A stretch of DNA of 64,000 bases from Micavibrio sp. (GTDB lineage Bacteria; Pseudomonadota; Alphaproteobacteria; Micavibrionales; Micavibrionaceae): positions 107,444-171,443 of the forward strand of contig BQJE01000001.1 in NCBI GenBank assembly GCA_021604545.1, written 5' to 3'. The translations under genes were made by a program, and so were the position numbers. Shown here in pieces: positions 7,666 to 15,937 of this stretch (its first letter is position 1; the number at the start of each line of letters is the position of its first letter). Under the pieces are notes generated by a model that worked only from the letters and a program-made list of their open reading frames with translations, was not told where the DNA came from and did no database searches.

Positions 7666-8685
7666 CTAATAGATCATTTCGTCTTCTTCACTGCCAGTTG
7701 GGATTATAATTTCTCCTCTGGACTCAAGGTCTTTGGCAACATTGACGATATAAGTTTGTGATTCCTCTACATCTTTCAGGCGTACAGGGCCCATAGCAGC
7801 CATGTCCTCTTTCATAATTTTTGCAGCGCGCTCGGACATGTTGGAGAAGAACAGATCACGCAGCGTTTCTGTCGCACCTTTGAGAGCGGGCGGCAGTTTG
7901 TCTTTATCCACGGCCCGGATAAGCGTCTGAATAGCCGAGGGGTCAAGATTTGTAAGATCTTCGAAGGTAAACATGAGGGAGCGAATTTTTTCAGCTGACT
8001 CGGGTGTGGCTTTTTCAAGCTCTTCCATGAAACGTGTTTCGACAGAGCGCTCGAGGTTATTAAAGATTTCAGCAATTAGTTCATGGCTATCTCTTCTTTG
8101 TGTTCTGGCCAGGTTGGTCATGAACTCTGTGCGTAGTGTTCTTTCAACTTCTTCCAGGATATCTTTTTGTACGGCTTCCATGCGCAGCATTCGGTTAATA
8201 ACCTCAAGCGCGAATGTTTGAGGCAGCAGCGCCAGAACGCGGGCAGCGTGATCAGTTCCAACCTTGGAAAGGACGACGGCAACCGTCTGGGGGTATTCTT
8301 TTTGCAGGAAGGTGGCCAGGATCTCTTCGTTCACATTGCCCAGTTTTTCCCACATGGTGCGTCCGGCAGGGCCACGAATTTCTTCCATGATTGTATCAAT
8401 TTTATCTTTGCCAAGCCCTGCAGCGGTCAGGAGCCTTTCCGTGCTGTCCTGCGTTCCCATGAGAGAATTGGTTGAGGTCATTTGCTCGGCAAAATCGACA
8501 AATAGCCTTTCAACAACAGTAGGGCTGATTTTCCCGAGTGTAGCCATGGTCTGGGAAATCTCCATGATTTCCTCGTCGTCCATATTGCTAAAAAGCTTGG
8601 CCGTTGCTTCTTCACCAAGTGCCAGCATTAAGATGGCGGCTTTTTCTGGCCCGGTTAGTGTCCTGTAATCCTCGCGTACGCGCAT
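7666..8685 (-). CDS. fliG: Flagellar switch protein FliG
   Basis: Rotor protein that links the MS ring (FliF) to FliM/FliN and meets the stator. 339 residues, normal length. The N-terminal domain begins [18 protein letters not shown], a family hallmark. The middle domain carries the EHPQT-equivalent [13 protein letters not shown]. The C-terminal torque domain carries [11 protein letters not shown] with charged residues facing the stator. It is 22 bp downstream of fliF in the same operon. Confidence 0.97.
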   Translation of the reverse strand: MRVREDYRTLTGPEKAAILMLALGEEATAKLFSNMDDEEIMEISQTMATLGKISPTVVERLFVDFAEQMTSTNSLMGTQDSTERLLTAAGLGKDKIDTIMEEIRGPAGRTMWEKLGNVNEEILATFLQKEYPQTVAVVLSKVGTDHAARVLALLPQTFALEVINRMLRMEAVQKDILEEVERTLRTEFMTNLARTQRRDSHELIAEIFNNLERSVETRFMEELEKATPESAEKIRSLMFTFEDLTNLDPSAIQTLIRAVDKDKLPPALKGATETLRDLFFSNMSERAAKIMKEDMAAMGPVRLKDVEESQTYIVNVAKDLESRGEIIIPTGSEEDEMIY

Positions 8686-8707
8686 CCCTTAATCTTCCCT
8701 CGTTATC

Positions 8708-10351
8708 TTATGTGTTTTCCTGTGTGGTCATCCAGCTTCGAATTACAGAAACAGTCTCGGTCGGATAATTATCTACAATTTCTTCAACCTTCTTAATCGT
8801 CGAGGCTTTTACCCGTCCTTCGACGCCTTTGATATTAATCAGGCTTTCCTCTTCTTCCTCGAGGGGGTCAGAATCTTCTCCCTCAGGAGCAGAAAGGGCA
8901 GGGTTAGCAGGGCGTGCAGCCAAAAGGTCTGCCTCGAGTGATTCGTCTATTTGTGGGCCTTCCGATGCCATCAGGCGGCTAACCATAGGCTGAAGGACCA
9001 GCAGGACGACCAGAATGATCATGATCGCTACGGTCATAATTTCCGCGACATCAAGAAGGTCGCTTTTTTCAAAACCAAAGAGAAGGCGTTCATCGGTAAC
9101 CTCTTCGTTGGTATCAATCTGGGCGAATTGCATGTTGATCACTTCAACTTTATCGCCGCGGCTTTCGTCAATACCTACCGTGCTGCTAACCAAAGCTGAA
9201 ATCTGATCAAGTTCTTCCTGGCTTCTGGGTTCGTAGGTTTTGTTTCCCTCTTCATCTTTTGCATAGCGACCATCAACAAGAACAGCGACAGAAAGTTTTT
9301 GAATATCGCCGCCTTCACGGATTGTACTTCTAATGGTTTTGCTGATTTCAAAATTGGTAACTTCTTCAAGGCGGTTTCCTTCTGCGGAAGGCGCTTGGTC
9401 AGCAAGCAGATCTGCGCCAACGCCCGGCAGGTTATTGCCGACTGATACATCTTCGGCCAGACCTTCGCGCTCAAGGTTGCTTTCTTCCGTGACTTGCGAA
9501 GAACGTACAACCTGGCCTTCAGGGTCGTATAATTCTTCATTGGTGCTAATGCGGTCGAAGTTAATTTCGGCTGTAACCGAAGCTCTGACCTTACCAAAAC
9601 CAACAATGCGGCTGACCTGGTCTTCCAGTTTTTCCGTCAGTCTTTCTTCGTAGTTGCGGCGCATCTCCTCAGCCTTGAGGGTCAACATATTAACATCTTC
9701 AGAGCCGCCCTTGGCTAGCAGGTTGCCGTTGCTGTCTATGATGGAAACATTGGAAGCCTTAAGGTCCGGTACGGCAGAAGATACGATGGACTGGATGGCG
9801 AGCACATTACCGCGCTCGACAATGGCACCGGGCCGCACGCCAAGAAATACACTGGCCGTTGAGGAGCGGGTATCGCGGCTAAAAAGTTCTCTTTGTGGCA
9901 AAACAATGTGAACACGGGCGCTGCGCACAGCATCAACAGAACTGATTGTCCGCGCGAGTTCTCCCTCAAGCGCTCGAACCTGATTAATGTTCTGAACAAA
10001 GTTGGTTGTACCAAAGCCCGATTGCTTATCAAAAATTTCGTAGCCCAAAGACCCCCCATTCGGAAGTCCTTCTTCAGCCAGTAACATTCTGGCGCGGCCG
10101 ACTTCATTGCCTGGAACGGTCACCCGTGATCCGTCAGAAGAAATTTCATAGCGGATTTCATTTTCTTCAAGTTTGGCGGCAATAGCACCTGAATCAATGG
10201 AAGATAAATCTGTATAGAGAAGTTTCATCTCCGGGGTTGAAATCCGCATAGAGACAAAAACGAAGAATAGTAAAAGTCCGACGAAAATGCCGGCCATGAT
10301 GCCAAGGCGGGACGGGCCGAGTTGCTTCAGAGTTTCAAGTAAACTATTCAC
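8708..10351 (-). CDS. fliF: Flagellar MS-ring protein FliF
   Basis: Forms the membrane-embedded MS ring. I place the start at the GTG at 10351 (VNSLLETLKQLG, 547 residues). An AGGAAAAGG ribosome site precedes it, and the 43 residues before it in the open frame do not look like the family. The first membrane segment is at ~18-37, the second near 435-460. The periplasmic region carries ring-building motifs (TNFVQNINQVRALEGELART; ARVHIVLPQRELF). The C-terminus (EEIVDNYPTETVSVIRSWM) is the FliG-binding tail. First gene of the leftward fliF-G-H-N-motA-flbD operon. Confidence 0.95.
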   Translation of the reverse strand: MNSLLETLKQLGPSRLGIMAGIFVGLLLFFVFVSMRISTPEMKLLYTDLSSIDSGAIAAKLEENEIRYEISSDGSRVTVPGNEVGRARMLLAEEGLPNGGSLGYEIFDKQSGFGTTNFVQNINQVRALEGELARTISSVDAVRSARVHIVLPQRELFSRDTRSSTASVFLGVRPGAIVERGNVLAIQSIVSSAVPDLKASNVSIIDSNGNLLAKGGSEDVNMLTLKAEEMRRNYEERLTEKLEDQVSRIVGFGKVRASVTAEINFDRISTNEELYDPEGQVVRSSQVTEESNLEREGLAEDVSVGNNLPGVGADLLADQAPSAEGNRLEEVTNFEISKTIRSTIREGGDIQKLSVAVLVDGRYAKDEEGNKTYEPRSQEELDQISALVSSTVGIDESRGDKVEVINMQFAQIDTNEEVTDERLLFGFEKSDLLDVAEIMTVAIMIILVVLLVLQPMVSRLMASEGPQIDESLEADLLAARPANPALSAPEGEDSDPLEEEEESLINIKGVEGRVKASTIKKVEEIVDNYPTETVSVIRSWMTTQENT

Positions 10352-10894
10352 TGATTTGTACCTTTTCCTTTTTATATAATAGCTGGAACCCCGAAAGGAC
10401 TTGGGGTAGCTACCCGGCGCTAAAGTTGTTTCGCATTCTAAATTACGCGAGATTTGCGAATCAGGCAAATCACAACCCATATTCTATTATAATATTTTTT
10501 TGACAATTTTTCCATGAGCCTGTGGATAAAGCTGTGAATTTATTGAGGTCACCAGCTAAAGTATGCTCTATGGAAATTAAAATTTGAGATTCAGCTATGT
10601 TTCGCGGGTGCAGAAAGTGAAAAACAAGTAAAACAGAGAAGACTTTTTGTTACAGAAAGTGCTGTGGGTTCTATTCATGTTAATACTTAGGTAATAATTG
10701 TAATTTTATTACGCAGTTTTTCTCTGTTTTGCTCAATATTCGGCCTTTATTTTGGTGTTCTAATTCTGCGCTACTCGGCGGCTACTGTGGATTTATGCCC
10801 TGTTATTTCTTGATATTTGACATTAGATGTGCTAACATGAGAATAGGGTAGTATACCTGGATTTGGGTCCGGGTTTTATAAAGGTTAGGAAACC
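10352..10894. other. Divergent control region between fliF and the FlaG-like gene
   Basis: 543 bp without a convincing gene. It holds the fliF leader, a perfect 9-mer DnaA-box match (TGTGGATAA, 10521-10529), a near CtrA site (TTAA-N7-GTAA, 10680-10694), and a sigma-70-like element for the rightward gene (TTGACA at 10817-10822, then GAGAAT after 16 bases). The sequence is A/T-rich. I found no sigma-54 site here. All of these are short motifs that could occur by chance. Confidence 0.4.
10817..10844 (+). promoter_or_regulatory. Candidate sigma-70 promoter for the FlaG-like gene
   Basis: Exact TTGACA, a 16-base spacer, then GAGAAT (four of six matches to TATAAT). The ATG is ~50 bases downstream at 10895. 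This is the best housekeeping-type match in the region. Confidence 0.4.
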
Positions 10895-11395
10895 ATGATA
10901 GAAGCTGTCAATTCAGTAATATCGAACGCACCGGTGATCCGCGCAAGCGCGGAGCAGGTAAATTCTGTGCGTGCAGAATTGCCGGAGAGCGTTTCTGTCG
11001 GGCCGCAGGCTCCGTTTGTTAGCCCCTACATCTCTGTGGATGTGAATTTTGATACGGCTGTGTTGCAAATTCGTGATTCTGATACAGGCGATGTTGTAAG
11101 ACAGTTCCCATCAGAAAGCACGTTGACTGCTCGCAGGCGGGCTGCTGCAACAACAGAGGCGGCGACGGCATCCTCATCCTCGTCTGAAAGCACTGTTATA
11201 CAGGCTCAGGAATCTTCTTCAGGCGGAAGCGAAATTGCTGTGAATGCACCACAGCCAACCACGACAGCCCAAACGACAGCGCCATCAACACCATCAGCTC
11301 CTCCTGCCGCGCAGGCTCAGGTCGCTGCTCAGGCATTAAGCGCTGGTGCACAAACAGGGGAAAGTTCTTCAGGTAATGTGAGTGTGGTCGCTTAA
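10895..11395 (+). CDS. FlaG-like flagellar protein
   Basis: 166 residues. The middle (about 45-80) reads YISVDVNFDTAVLQIRDSD then TGDVVRQFPSES, the FlaG-family core in which a beta strand is followed by TG(E/D)VVRQ(I/F)P. The last 85 residues are low-complexity S/T/A/Q/P, unlike classic FlaG, where the core is C-terminal. FlaG proteins affect filament length or flagellin export, but the exact role varies. It lies beside flaF, flbT and the flagellins. A ribosome site (AGG) lies ahead of the ATG at 10895. It ends in a hairpin terminator shared with the end of flaF. Confidence 0.65.
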   Translation: MIEAVNSVISNAPVIRASAEQVNSVRAELPESVSVGPQAPFVSPYISVDVNFDTAVLQIRDSDTGDVVRQFPSESTLTARRRAAATTEAATASSSSSESTVIQAQESSSGGSEIAVNAPQPTTTAQTTAPSTPSAPPAAQAQVAAQALSAGAQTGESSSGNVSVVA

Positions 11396-11422
11396 AAAGT
11401 CTTTTTATGATTTTGTGAACGG

Positions 11423-11447
11423 AGCGGACTTATGGGTCCGCTTTTTT
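11423..11447 (+). terminator. Intrinsic terminator of the FlaG-like gene
   Basis: Perfect 7-bp stem AGCGGAC / GTCCGCT with a six-base loop, followed by a six-T run. It overlaps the last codons of the convergent flaF. Confidence 0.8.
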
Positions 11448-11870
11448 GTCTTCCGGGCCAGCATCTTGCTTGGTCATTAATCCCGCAGCGATTTCCCTAT
11501 TGATATTGATCAGCACATCCAGCTTTTCCTTCTTGGGGTCGGCCATGATATCGACCTCGCGCTTGAAGATAAAGTTAGCAAGGTTGATAATGTTGCTGCG
11601 TAAGTCATTAGGCCGGTCGCCTTCCGGGTTTTCAAGCGCCGTATCGTAAAACATCATCCATATTTGCCGGTTATATTTCAGAGTTTCTTCAATAATTTCG
11701 CCATTGATTCCATCCCAGCCTTCCTGCAAATCCTGGATCATCTTGGCAGCCTTTAGCAGCACGCGCCCCTCCAGCTCCCGCTGGTCGGGTGTATGGGCTT
11801 GCGCATTCTGGTCATAGGCGCCAGCGGCATCGGCGTAAGGGTTATTTTGCGGTCGCTTGCTGTGTGACAT
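11430..11870 (-). CDS. flaF: Flagellin biosynthesis regulator FlaF
   Basis: Alphaproteobacterial FlaF is needed for flagellin translation and secretion and opposes FlbT in Caulobacter. 146 residues. The family pattern is clear: NPYADAAGAYDQNAQ near the start, RELEGRVLLKAA, a WDGINGEIIEETLKYNRQIW stretch, and NLANFIFKREVDI near the end. The gene overlaps flbT by 29 bases, so the two are translated together. Confidence 0.94.
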   Translation of the reverse strand: MSHSKRPQNNPYADAAGAYDQNAQAHTPDQRELEGRVLLKAAKMIQDLQEGWDGINGEIIEETLKYNRQIWMMFYDTALENPEGDRPNDLRSNIINLANFIFKREVDIMADPKKEKLDVLININREIAAGLMTKQDAGPEDKKADP

Positions 11871-12246
11871 TCTCGATTAGTTCCTTTTCGTGTGCGATTA
11901 GTTCCTTGCCCAGTTTCATGGCTTTATAATACGTCCCTTCGATAATCTTTTCATTGATCTGCATAAAGAAAATAGCACTGGTAGGCGAGGCGCCTTGCAC
12001 TTCATTTACGAGATCAAAATATTTTTGGTGATATTCCCGCGGGTTCCGCGCCAGATACATGCATTGTATAAGGAAATATATTTTTTTGCATGGGGTATCG
12101 GCCCCTTCTTCCTGCATGACGTCTTTTTCACGTAAGATGGCAGCATCGCCGGCAATATGAAGCCGCGTGCGCTGAGAGTCATTGGTGATGACTGCTGAGC
12201 CGATAAGAATTTTTTCGCCTGGTTTGAGATCAATTACGAGAGCCAT
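11842..12246 (-). CDS. flbT: Flagellin mRNA repressor FlbT
   Basis: In Caulobacter FlbT binds the flagellin mRNA leader and destabilises it until the hook is finished. 134 residues with the family start (MALVIDLKPGEKILIGSAVI), RTRLHIAGDAAILREKD, and the YLARNPREYHQKYF block. It lies downstream of flagellin 1 on the same strand, beyond a terminator, and so probably has its own promoter. A motif shared by both flagellin leaders in this window (see 14165 and 19221) is a candidate FlbT target; that link is inference. Confidence 0.94.
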   Translation of the reverse strand: MALVIDLKPGEKILIGSAVITNDSQRTRLHIAGDAAILREKDVMQEEGADTPCKKIYFLIQCMYLARNPREYHQKYFDLVNEVQGASPTSAIFFMQINEKIIEGTYYKAMKLGKELIAHEKELIENVTQQATAK

Positions 12247-12389
12247 GGATTTCTTCCTTTCGCTATGAGGATGGCTTCTGCCACTCCCTATAGTATAACC
12301 CGAAAGCCCTTAAGGAAAGATAAAATATACAGTTATTACGGATATAAACCTGCGGCAACGCAATGCTTTGTTCGGAACATAATAAAAAA

Positions 12390-12411
12390 CCCGGAGAGTT
12401 CTCTCTCCGGG
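12390..12411 (-). terminator. Intrinsic terminator of flagellin 1 (symmetrical)
   Basis: Perfect 9-bp stem CCCGGAGAG / CTCTCCGGG with a four-base loop, flanked by A6 on the left and T5 on the right, so it can end transcripts on either strand. It sits 34 bp past the flagellin 1 stop, as expected for a highly expressed gene. Confidence 0.9.
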
Positions 12412-12444
12412 TTTTTGTTGGGTTCGGTATTAACCGAATAAATA

Positions 12445-14133
12445 TTAGAACAGTCTAAGGACCGATTGCTGTGACTGAGCGGCCAGTGACAAAGATGTGG
12501 TACCCAAGGCCTGCCTTGTTTGCAGGGCCAGGAGGTTCGCACCTTCTTCGTTCTGGTCGGCTACGGTAAGGTCATCAGCACCCGCAGTCAGGGTATTGAT
12601 TGTCGCTTCCGTAAAGTCACGGCGTGTCTGGATGATCGCCAGGTCATTGGCAATTGACTGACCAAAGTTCCGCACATCAAGCAGAGCGGCTCTGGACTGG
12701 TCAATTGAGATCTGAACCTCGGTCGCGTTGGTAAAGTCACCAACAGCAATACCCAGTCCAAGCGCGGTGAAGTCAACACCTTGCGTTTCCAGAGAGTTGT
12801 TACGATCTTCATTGAAGAACGTAACAAGGTTGTCTCCGTTCAGAAGGTTAACACCACGGAACTGCGCATCTTCAACAATGTCATCAATCTGAGCGCGGAT
12901 CGTATTGTAATCCGATTCAAACTGATCAAGATTGGCACTGGTTCCAACAAAGGTGAAGAGTTCACTGTTGTCAGCACCAGCAGCAGGGGCAACGACGTCA
13001 GAAGCACCGGTACCGAAGCCAAAAGTTGTGACCTCACCACCAGCTGTTCCTTCAACCCGAAGCTCCAGCGTTCCAACATTGTCACCGGCCAGTAACTCAA
13101 TCTGTCCTGTTTCGGTGTTCAGGCTGGCTGTGACAATTGAGCCAACAGTTCCATCATTGTTAATACCATCCAGAAGATCCTGAATCTCATTGGTATCAGC
13201 TAATGTGATTGCGGCACTTGCTTGACCATCAACGACAACTCTGATGTCGACAGTGTCACCGGCAGCAATAAAGTTAGCGTCGGTACCACCGGCTCCTAAA
13301 AGCTGGCTGGCCTCAAACTCGCCGCCCGGTCCTGTAGCATTACCGCTGGCAAGAGATGTGATGACACGGCCTGCGACGGCTGTACCGGCTTGTCTTGTTG
13401 CGGCGGACGTTGCTTCATCTGCTTCAGCACCTACAACGGTATCTAGTCCAAGCGCTGAGAAACCAGCGGCACCGATACCGGAAGCGGTTGCATCCGCAAC
13501 ACGGACAAAGCCACCTTCGATCAGAGACTCAAGCTGAATCTGACCACCGGAGGTTATACGGGCCTGGATTAACTGGCCGTTCGCCGCGTTGTTGACACCA
13601 ACTGAGGTGGATGAATTGATTTGTGCAACAATATCATCAACCGTCTGACCTGGGTCGATATCAACGGTTACTGTCTGAGTCACAACCGTACTATTGATTG
13701 TTCCTCTAAATGTGACAGTAAATAGATCCGATGCGCCATCAGTAATGGCAGCAAGGTCACCTTCAAGATCGATACCAACCAGATCTTCGGAACCACGAAT
13801 ACGGGCGAACCCTTCCGCGGAACGAATTTCAGACTGGGCTTCTGTCGCAACTGACTCAGCTTGTTCGATCAAGTTGGTCAGTGCAGTAACGCCGTTATCA
13901 GCTTCCTCGATCGTCCGGATTGATTGGCCGATACCGTCGAGAAGACGGCTAAGGTCGTTGGCACGGTTATTGAGGCTTTGAGCCGCAAAGAAGTTTTGTG
14001 GATTGTCCAATGCAGAGTTCACTTTTAGACCTGTCGCCAGACGCAATTGCGTCGTGTCGATCAGTCGTTGTGTACTTTGCAAAGAGAGTAAGTTGCTGCG
14101 AAGCGCAGCGGTCAATACGATATCTGAAGACAT
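12445..14133 (-). CDS. Flagellin 1 (major-type filament protein)
   Basis: 562 residues. The conserved D0/D1 ends are present: N-terminus SSDIVLTAALRSNLLSLQS with LRLATGLKVNSALDNPQNFF, and C-terminus ADDLTVADQNEEGANLLALQ with the QTRQALGTTSLSLAAQSQQS end. The middle (about 110-410) is a long variable region rich in G, A, T, V and D, without a domain I recognise. Composition is extreme: I count one Lys (K37), one Tyr, and no Cys, Trp or His. A strong AAAGGAG ribosome site precedes the ATG at 14133. The leader has a CAGGATG motif exactly 31 bases before the ATG, shared with flagellin 2. A strong terminator follows. Confidence 0.95.
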   Translation of the reverse strand: MSSDIVLTAALRSNLLSLQSTQRLIDTTQLRLATGLKVNSALDNPQNFFAAQSLNNRANDLSRLLDGIGQSIRTIEEADNGVTALTNLIEQAESVATEAQSEIRSAEGFARIRGSEDLVGIDLEGDLAAITDGASDLFTVTFRGTINSTVVTQTVTVDIDPGQTVDDIVAQINSSTSVGVNNAANGQLIQARITSGGQIQLESLIEGGFVRVADATASGIGAAGFSALGLDTVVGAEADEATSAATRQAGTAVAGRVITSLASGNATGPGGEFEASQLLGAGGTDANFIAAGDTVDIRVVVDGQASAAITLADTNEIQDLLDGINNDGTVGSIVTASLNTETGQIELLAGDNVGTLELRVEGTAGGEVTTFGFGTGASDVVAPAAGADNSELFTFVGTSANLDQFESDYNTIRAQIDDIVEDAQFRGVNLLNGDNLVTFFNEDRNNSLETQGVDFTALGLGIAVGDFTNATEVQISIDQSRAALLDVRNFGQSIANDLAIIQTRRDFTEATINTLTAGADDLTVADQNEEGANLLALQTRQALGTTSLSLAAQSQQSVLRLF

Positions 14134-14164
14134 AGTATTTCTCCTTTCCTAGGTTTATTTAACA

Positions 14165-14174
14165 TGCATCCTGC
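14165..14174 (-). promoter_or_regulatory. Shared flagellin leader motif GCAGGATGCA (flagellin 1)
   Basis: On the minus strand GCAGGATGCA ends 31 bases before the flagellin 1 ATG. The same motif (ACAGGATGTA) ends 31 bases before the flagellin 2 ATG, although the bases between motif and start are otherwise unrelated. It could be an mRNA target (FlbT-like) or a transcription factor site. Confidence 0.5.
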
Positions 14175-14246
14175 ACACACCCAATACTTGGGTATATCTT
14201 TATAGAATATAACAGAAAAATGAACACGGGGTTAAGAAAATCTGTC

Positions 14247-15932
14247 TCAATCCGGATTTTTCTGTTTATAGACCTTTAGATATTCTATGGCCTCCTCCGG
14301 GGCGGCCTCCTGAAGGGCTTCTATCAGCGGTATAACCTTGGGACCGTAGCGTTTCCAGCGCCCCACAGCCGATTTATAGATGGGCTGACGCACCTGGGTT
14401 GCGCTGGCTGTACGGACCGTTCCTTCCGCTTTATGGAAGGCAAGACAGGCTTTGTCCCATTTTAACCCAAGAAAATCAATGGCTTGCCTGGCCTGCCCTT
14501 CCAGGTCATCAACAATATCTTCGTAATGTATGTTGAGGATCTTTTCGGGGAATAGTGCATTCCAATGCTCAAGATACATTGTGTAGTGCTTGTAATAATC
14601 GCCTAATTCAGCCAGGTCGTAACTAAAAGATTGAGCGTTATCAACAAAATGCTTGGAAAAGCTGGATATGCATGAATCCATGGCATTTCTTTTGATATGG
14701 ATAAATCTTGCATTCGGCATGGCTATATGAAGATAGCCAGTCCAGAAAACATTCCCCATCGCCTTGTTAATGACGCGTTTTGCGCTCGGGCACTTTCTTT
14801 CTATATATGCCGTGTATTTTTCACCAATGATCTCGGTGGGCATATAGTCTCTGTTTTCTCTGTTGGATCTGAGGGGATAGACCCTGTCCTTATAAAAATC
14901 CATAAAGGAATAATTTCGGATCAAATGGCCTATAAGTGCATCTTCACCGACCCCTCCTATGTCAGGATGGGAGAGTAGTATTCTCTCAAGCAATGTCGTA
15001 CCCGAGCGCGGCATACCGAGCACGAAGACAGGCTTATCAGAATCAACTCCCTTCATCTCATGCGTGTCCATAAGGTTTTGATCAAAATAATGAATAACAG
15101 CCTGATAGAGGGCGCTGACGTGCTCGGCATCATGCTCTACTGACGATTTTCTTTTTATTTCTGCGCCCTTCAGGACATGGTCAAACGCTTTTTCATGCTC
15201 TTTGATAGCATCATAACAGTCAAAAAGTGAATAATGGAGTATGGCGTTATCGTCTGGATTATCTTTACAAAGGTCCTTTTCTTCTATCTCCCGGAGCCGT
15301 TTGAAGTATTTATTATCGAGATCTTTTATGCTTTTTGTCTGTGTTGTGTAGTTGAAGAGATAGTCAACGGAGTCTGGTTTGAGATCACAGGCTTTTTTCA
15401 GGTGTTTTTCGCCCAGGTCTTTATCCCCCAAAAGCATGTAGGTATTGCCAAGGGCTTCGTATCCCTCTGCCTCCATGATGGGGTCTAAATCTTTTGCATG
15501 GTTTTTTAATATGTCTTCAATGAGGGAGATGCCTTCGTCAATCTCATCCTTGCGGATTAGGAGTATGCCAATGGAAACTTGTGAATCATAGTCACCGGGG
15601 TCGCGTTCAATGGCAGCTTGATAAAACAGGATAGCCGCTTCAAAGTTTTTTATTTTGTCGCTGACTGCGGCCAAAAGCTTGAGAACGCCTGTATCATCAG
15701 GCCTGAGTTTCAGGAGCTCTTTTAGGATGTCTGCTGAGTCTCCGTAATCTCCTTGTAAAAAGAGGTCGCGCGCATGATAAAATTGCTGTTTGTACTTCTT
15801 TATATTGAGCTGGTTTTGAGAATCCACAAGATCGCCAAGTTCCTCTGTTTCAGTTGTGACGTCAGAGGCCCCTAATACAGGAGTCTTTTTTGGGGATGCT
15901 TTTTTATCGGCGCGGCGTTGTTTTCTGTTCAT
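14247..15932 (-). CDS. TPR-sulfotransferase beside flagellin genes
   Basis: 561 residues. The N-terminus MNRKQRRADKK is basic. Residues ~45-260 form tetratricopeptide repeats (for example LLKLRPDDTGVLKLLAAVSD and AAIERDPGDYDSQVSIGILL). From 301 a sulfotransferase domain starts with the PAPS-binding loop FVLGMPRSGTTLLERIL (303-319). The 3'-phosphate site IHIKRNAMDSCISSF follows, and IHYEDIVDDLE occurs later. Such TPR-sulfotransferases transfer sulfate from PAPS to a hydroxyl on a protein or sugar. It starts five bases after the methyltransferase stop, so the two are one operon, probably with flagellin 2. The target is not known; the location suggests filament decoration (inference). Confidence 0.85.
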   Translation of the reverse strand: MNRKQRRADKKASPKKTPVLGASDVTTETEELGDLVDSQNQLNIKKYKQQFYHARDLFLQGDYGDSADILKELLKLRPDDTGVLKLLAAVSDKIKNFEAAILFYQAAIERDPGDYDSQVSIGILLIRKDEIDEGISLIEDILKNHAKDLDPIMEAEGYEALGNTYMLLGDKDLGEKHLKKACDLKPDSVDYLFNYTTQTKSIKDLDNKYFKRLREIEEKDLCKDNPDDNAILHYSLFDCYDAIKEHEKAFDHVLKGAEIKRKSSVEHDAEHVSALYQAVIHYFDQNLMDTHEMKGVDSDKPVFVLGMPRSGTTLLERILLSHPDIGGVGEDALIGHLIRNYSFMDFYKDRVYPLRSNRENRDYMPTEIIGEKYTAYIERKCPSAKRVINKAMGNVFWTGYLHIAMPNARFIHIKRNAMDSCISSFSKHFVDNAQSFSYDLAELGDYYKHYTMYLEHWNALFPEKILNIHYEDIVDDLEGQARQAIDFLGLKWDKACLAFHKAEGTVRTASATQVRQPIYKSAVGRWKRYGPKVIPLIEALQEAAPEEAIEYLKVYKQKNPD

Positions 15933-15937
15933 TGTCG

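Noticed and set aside
10352-10480. 43-residue N-terminal extension of FliF
   Set aside because: The family start and a good ribosome site both fall at the GTG at 10351.
10521-10529. Perfect DnaA-box match (TGTGGATAA) upstream of fliF
   Set aside because: A single 9-mer is expected by chance about once per 130 kb counting both strands, and no other box or unwinding region is nearby, so I do not call an origin.
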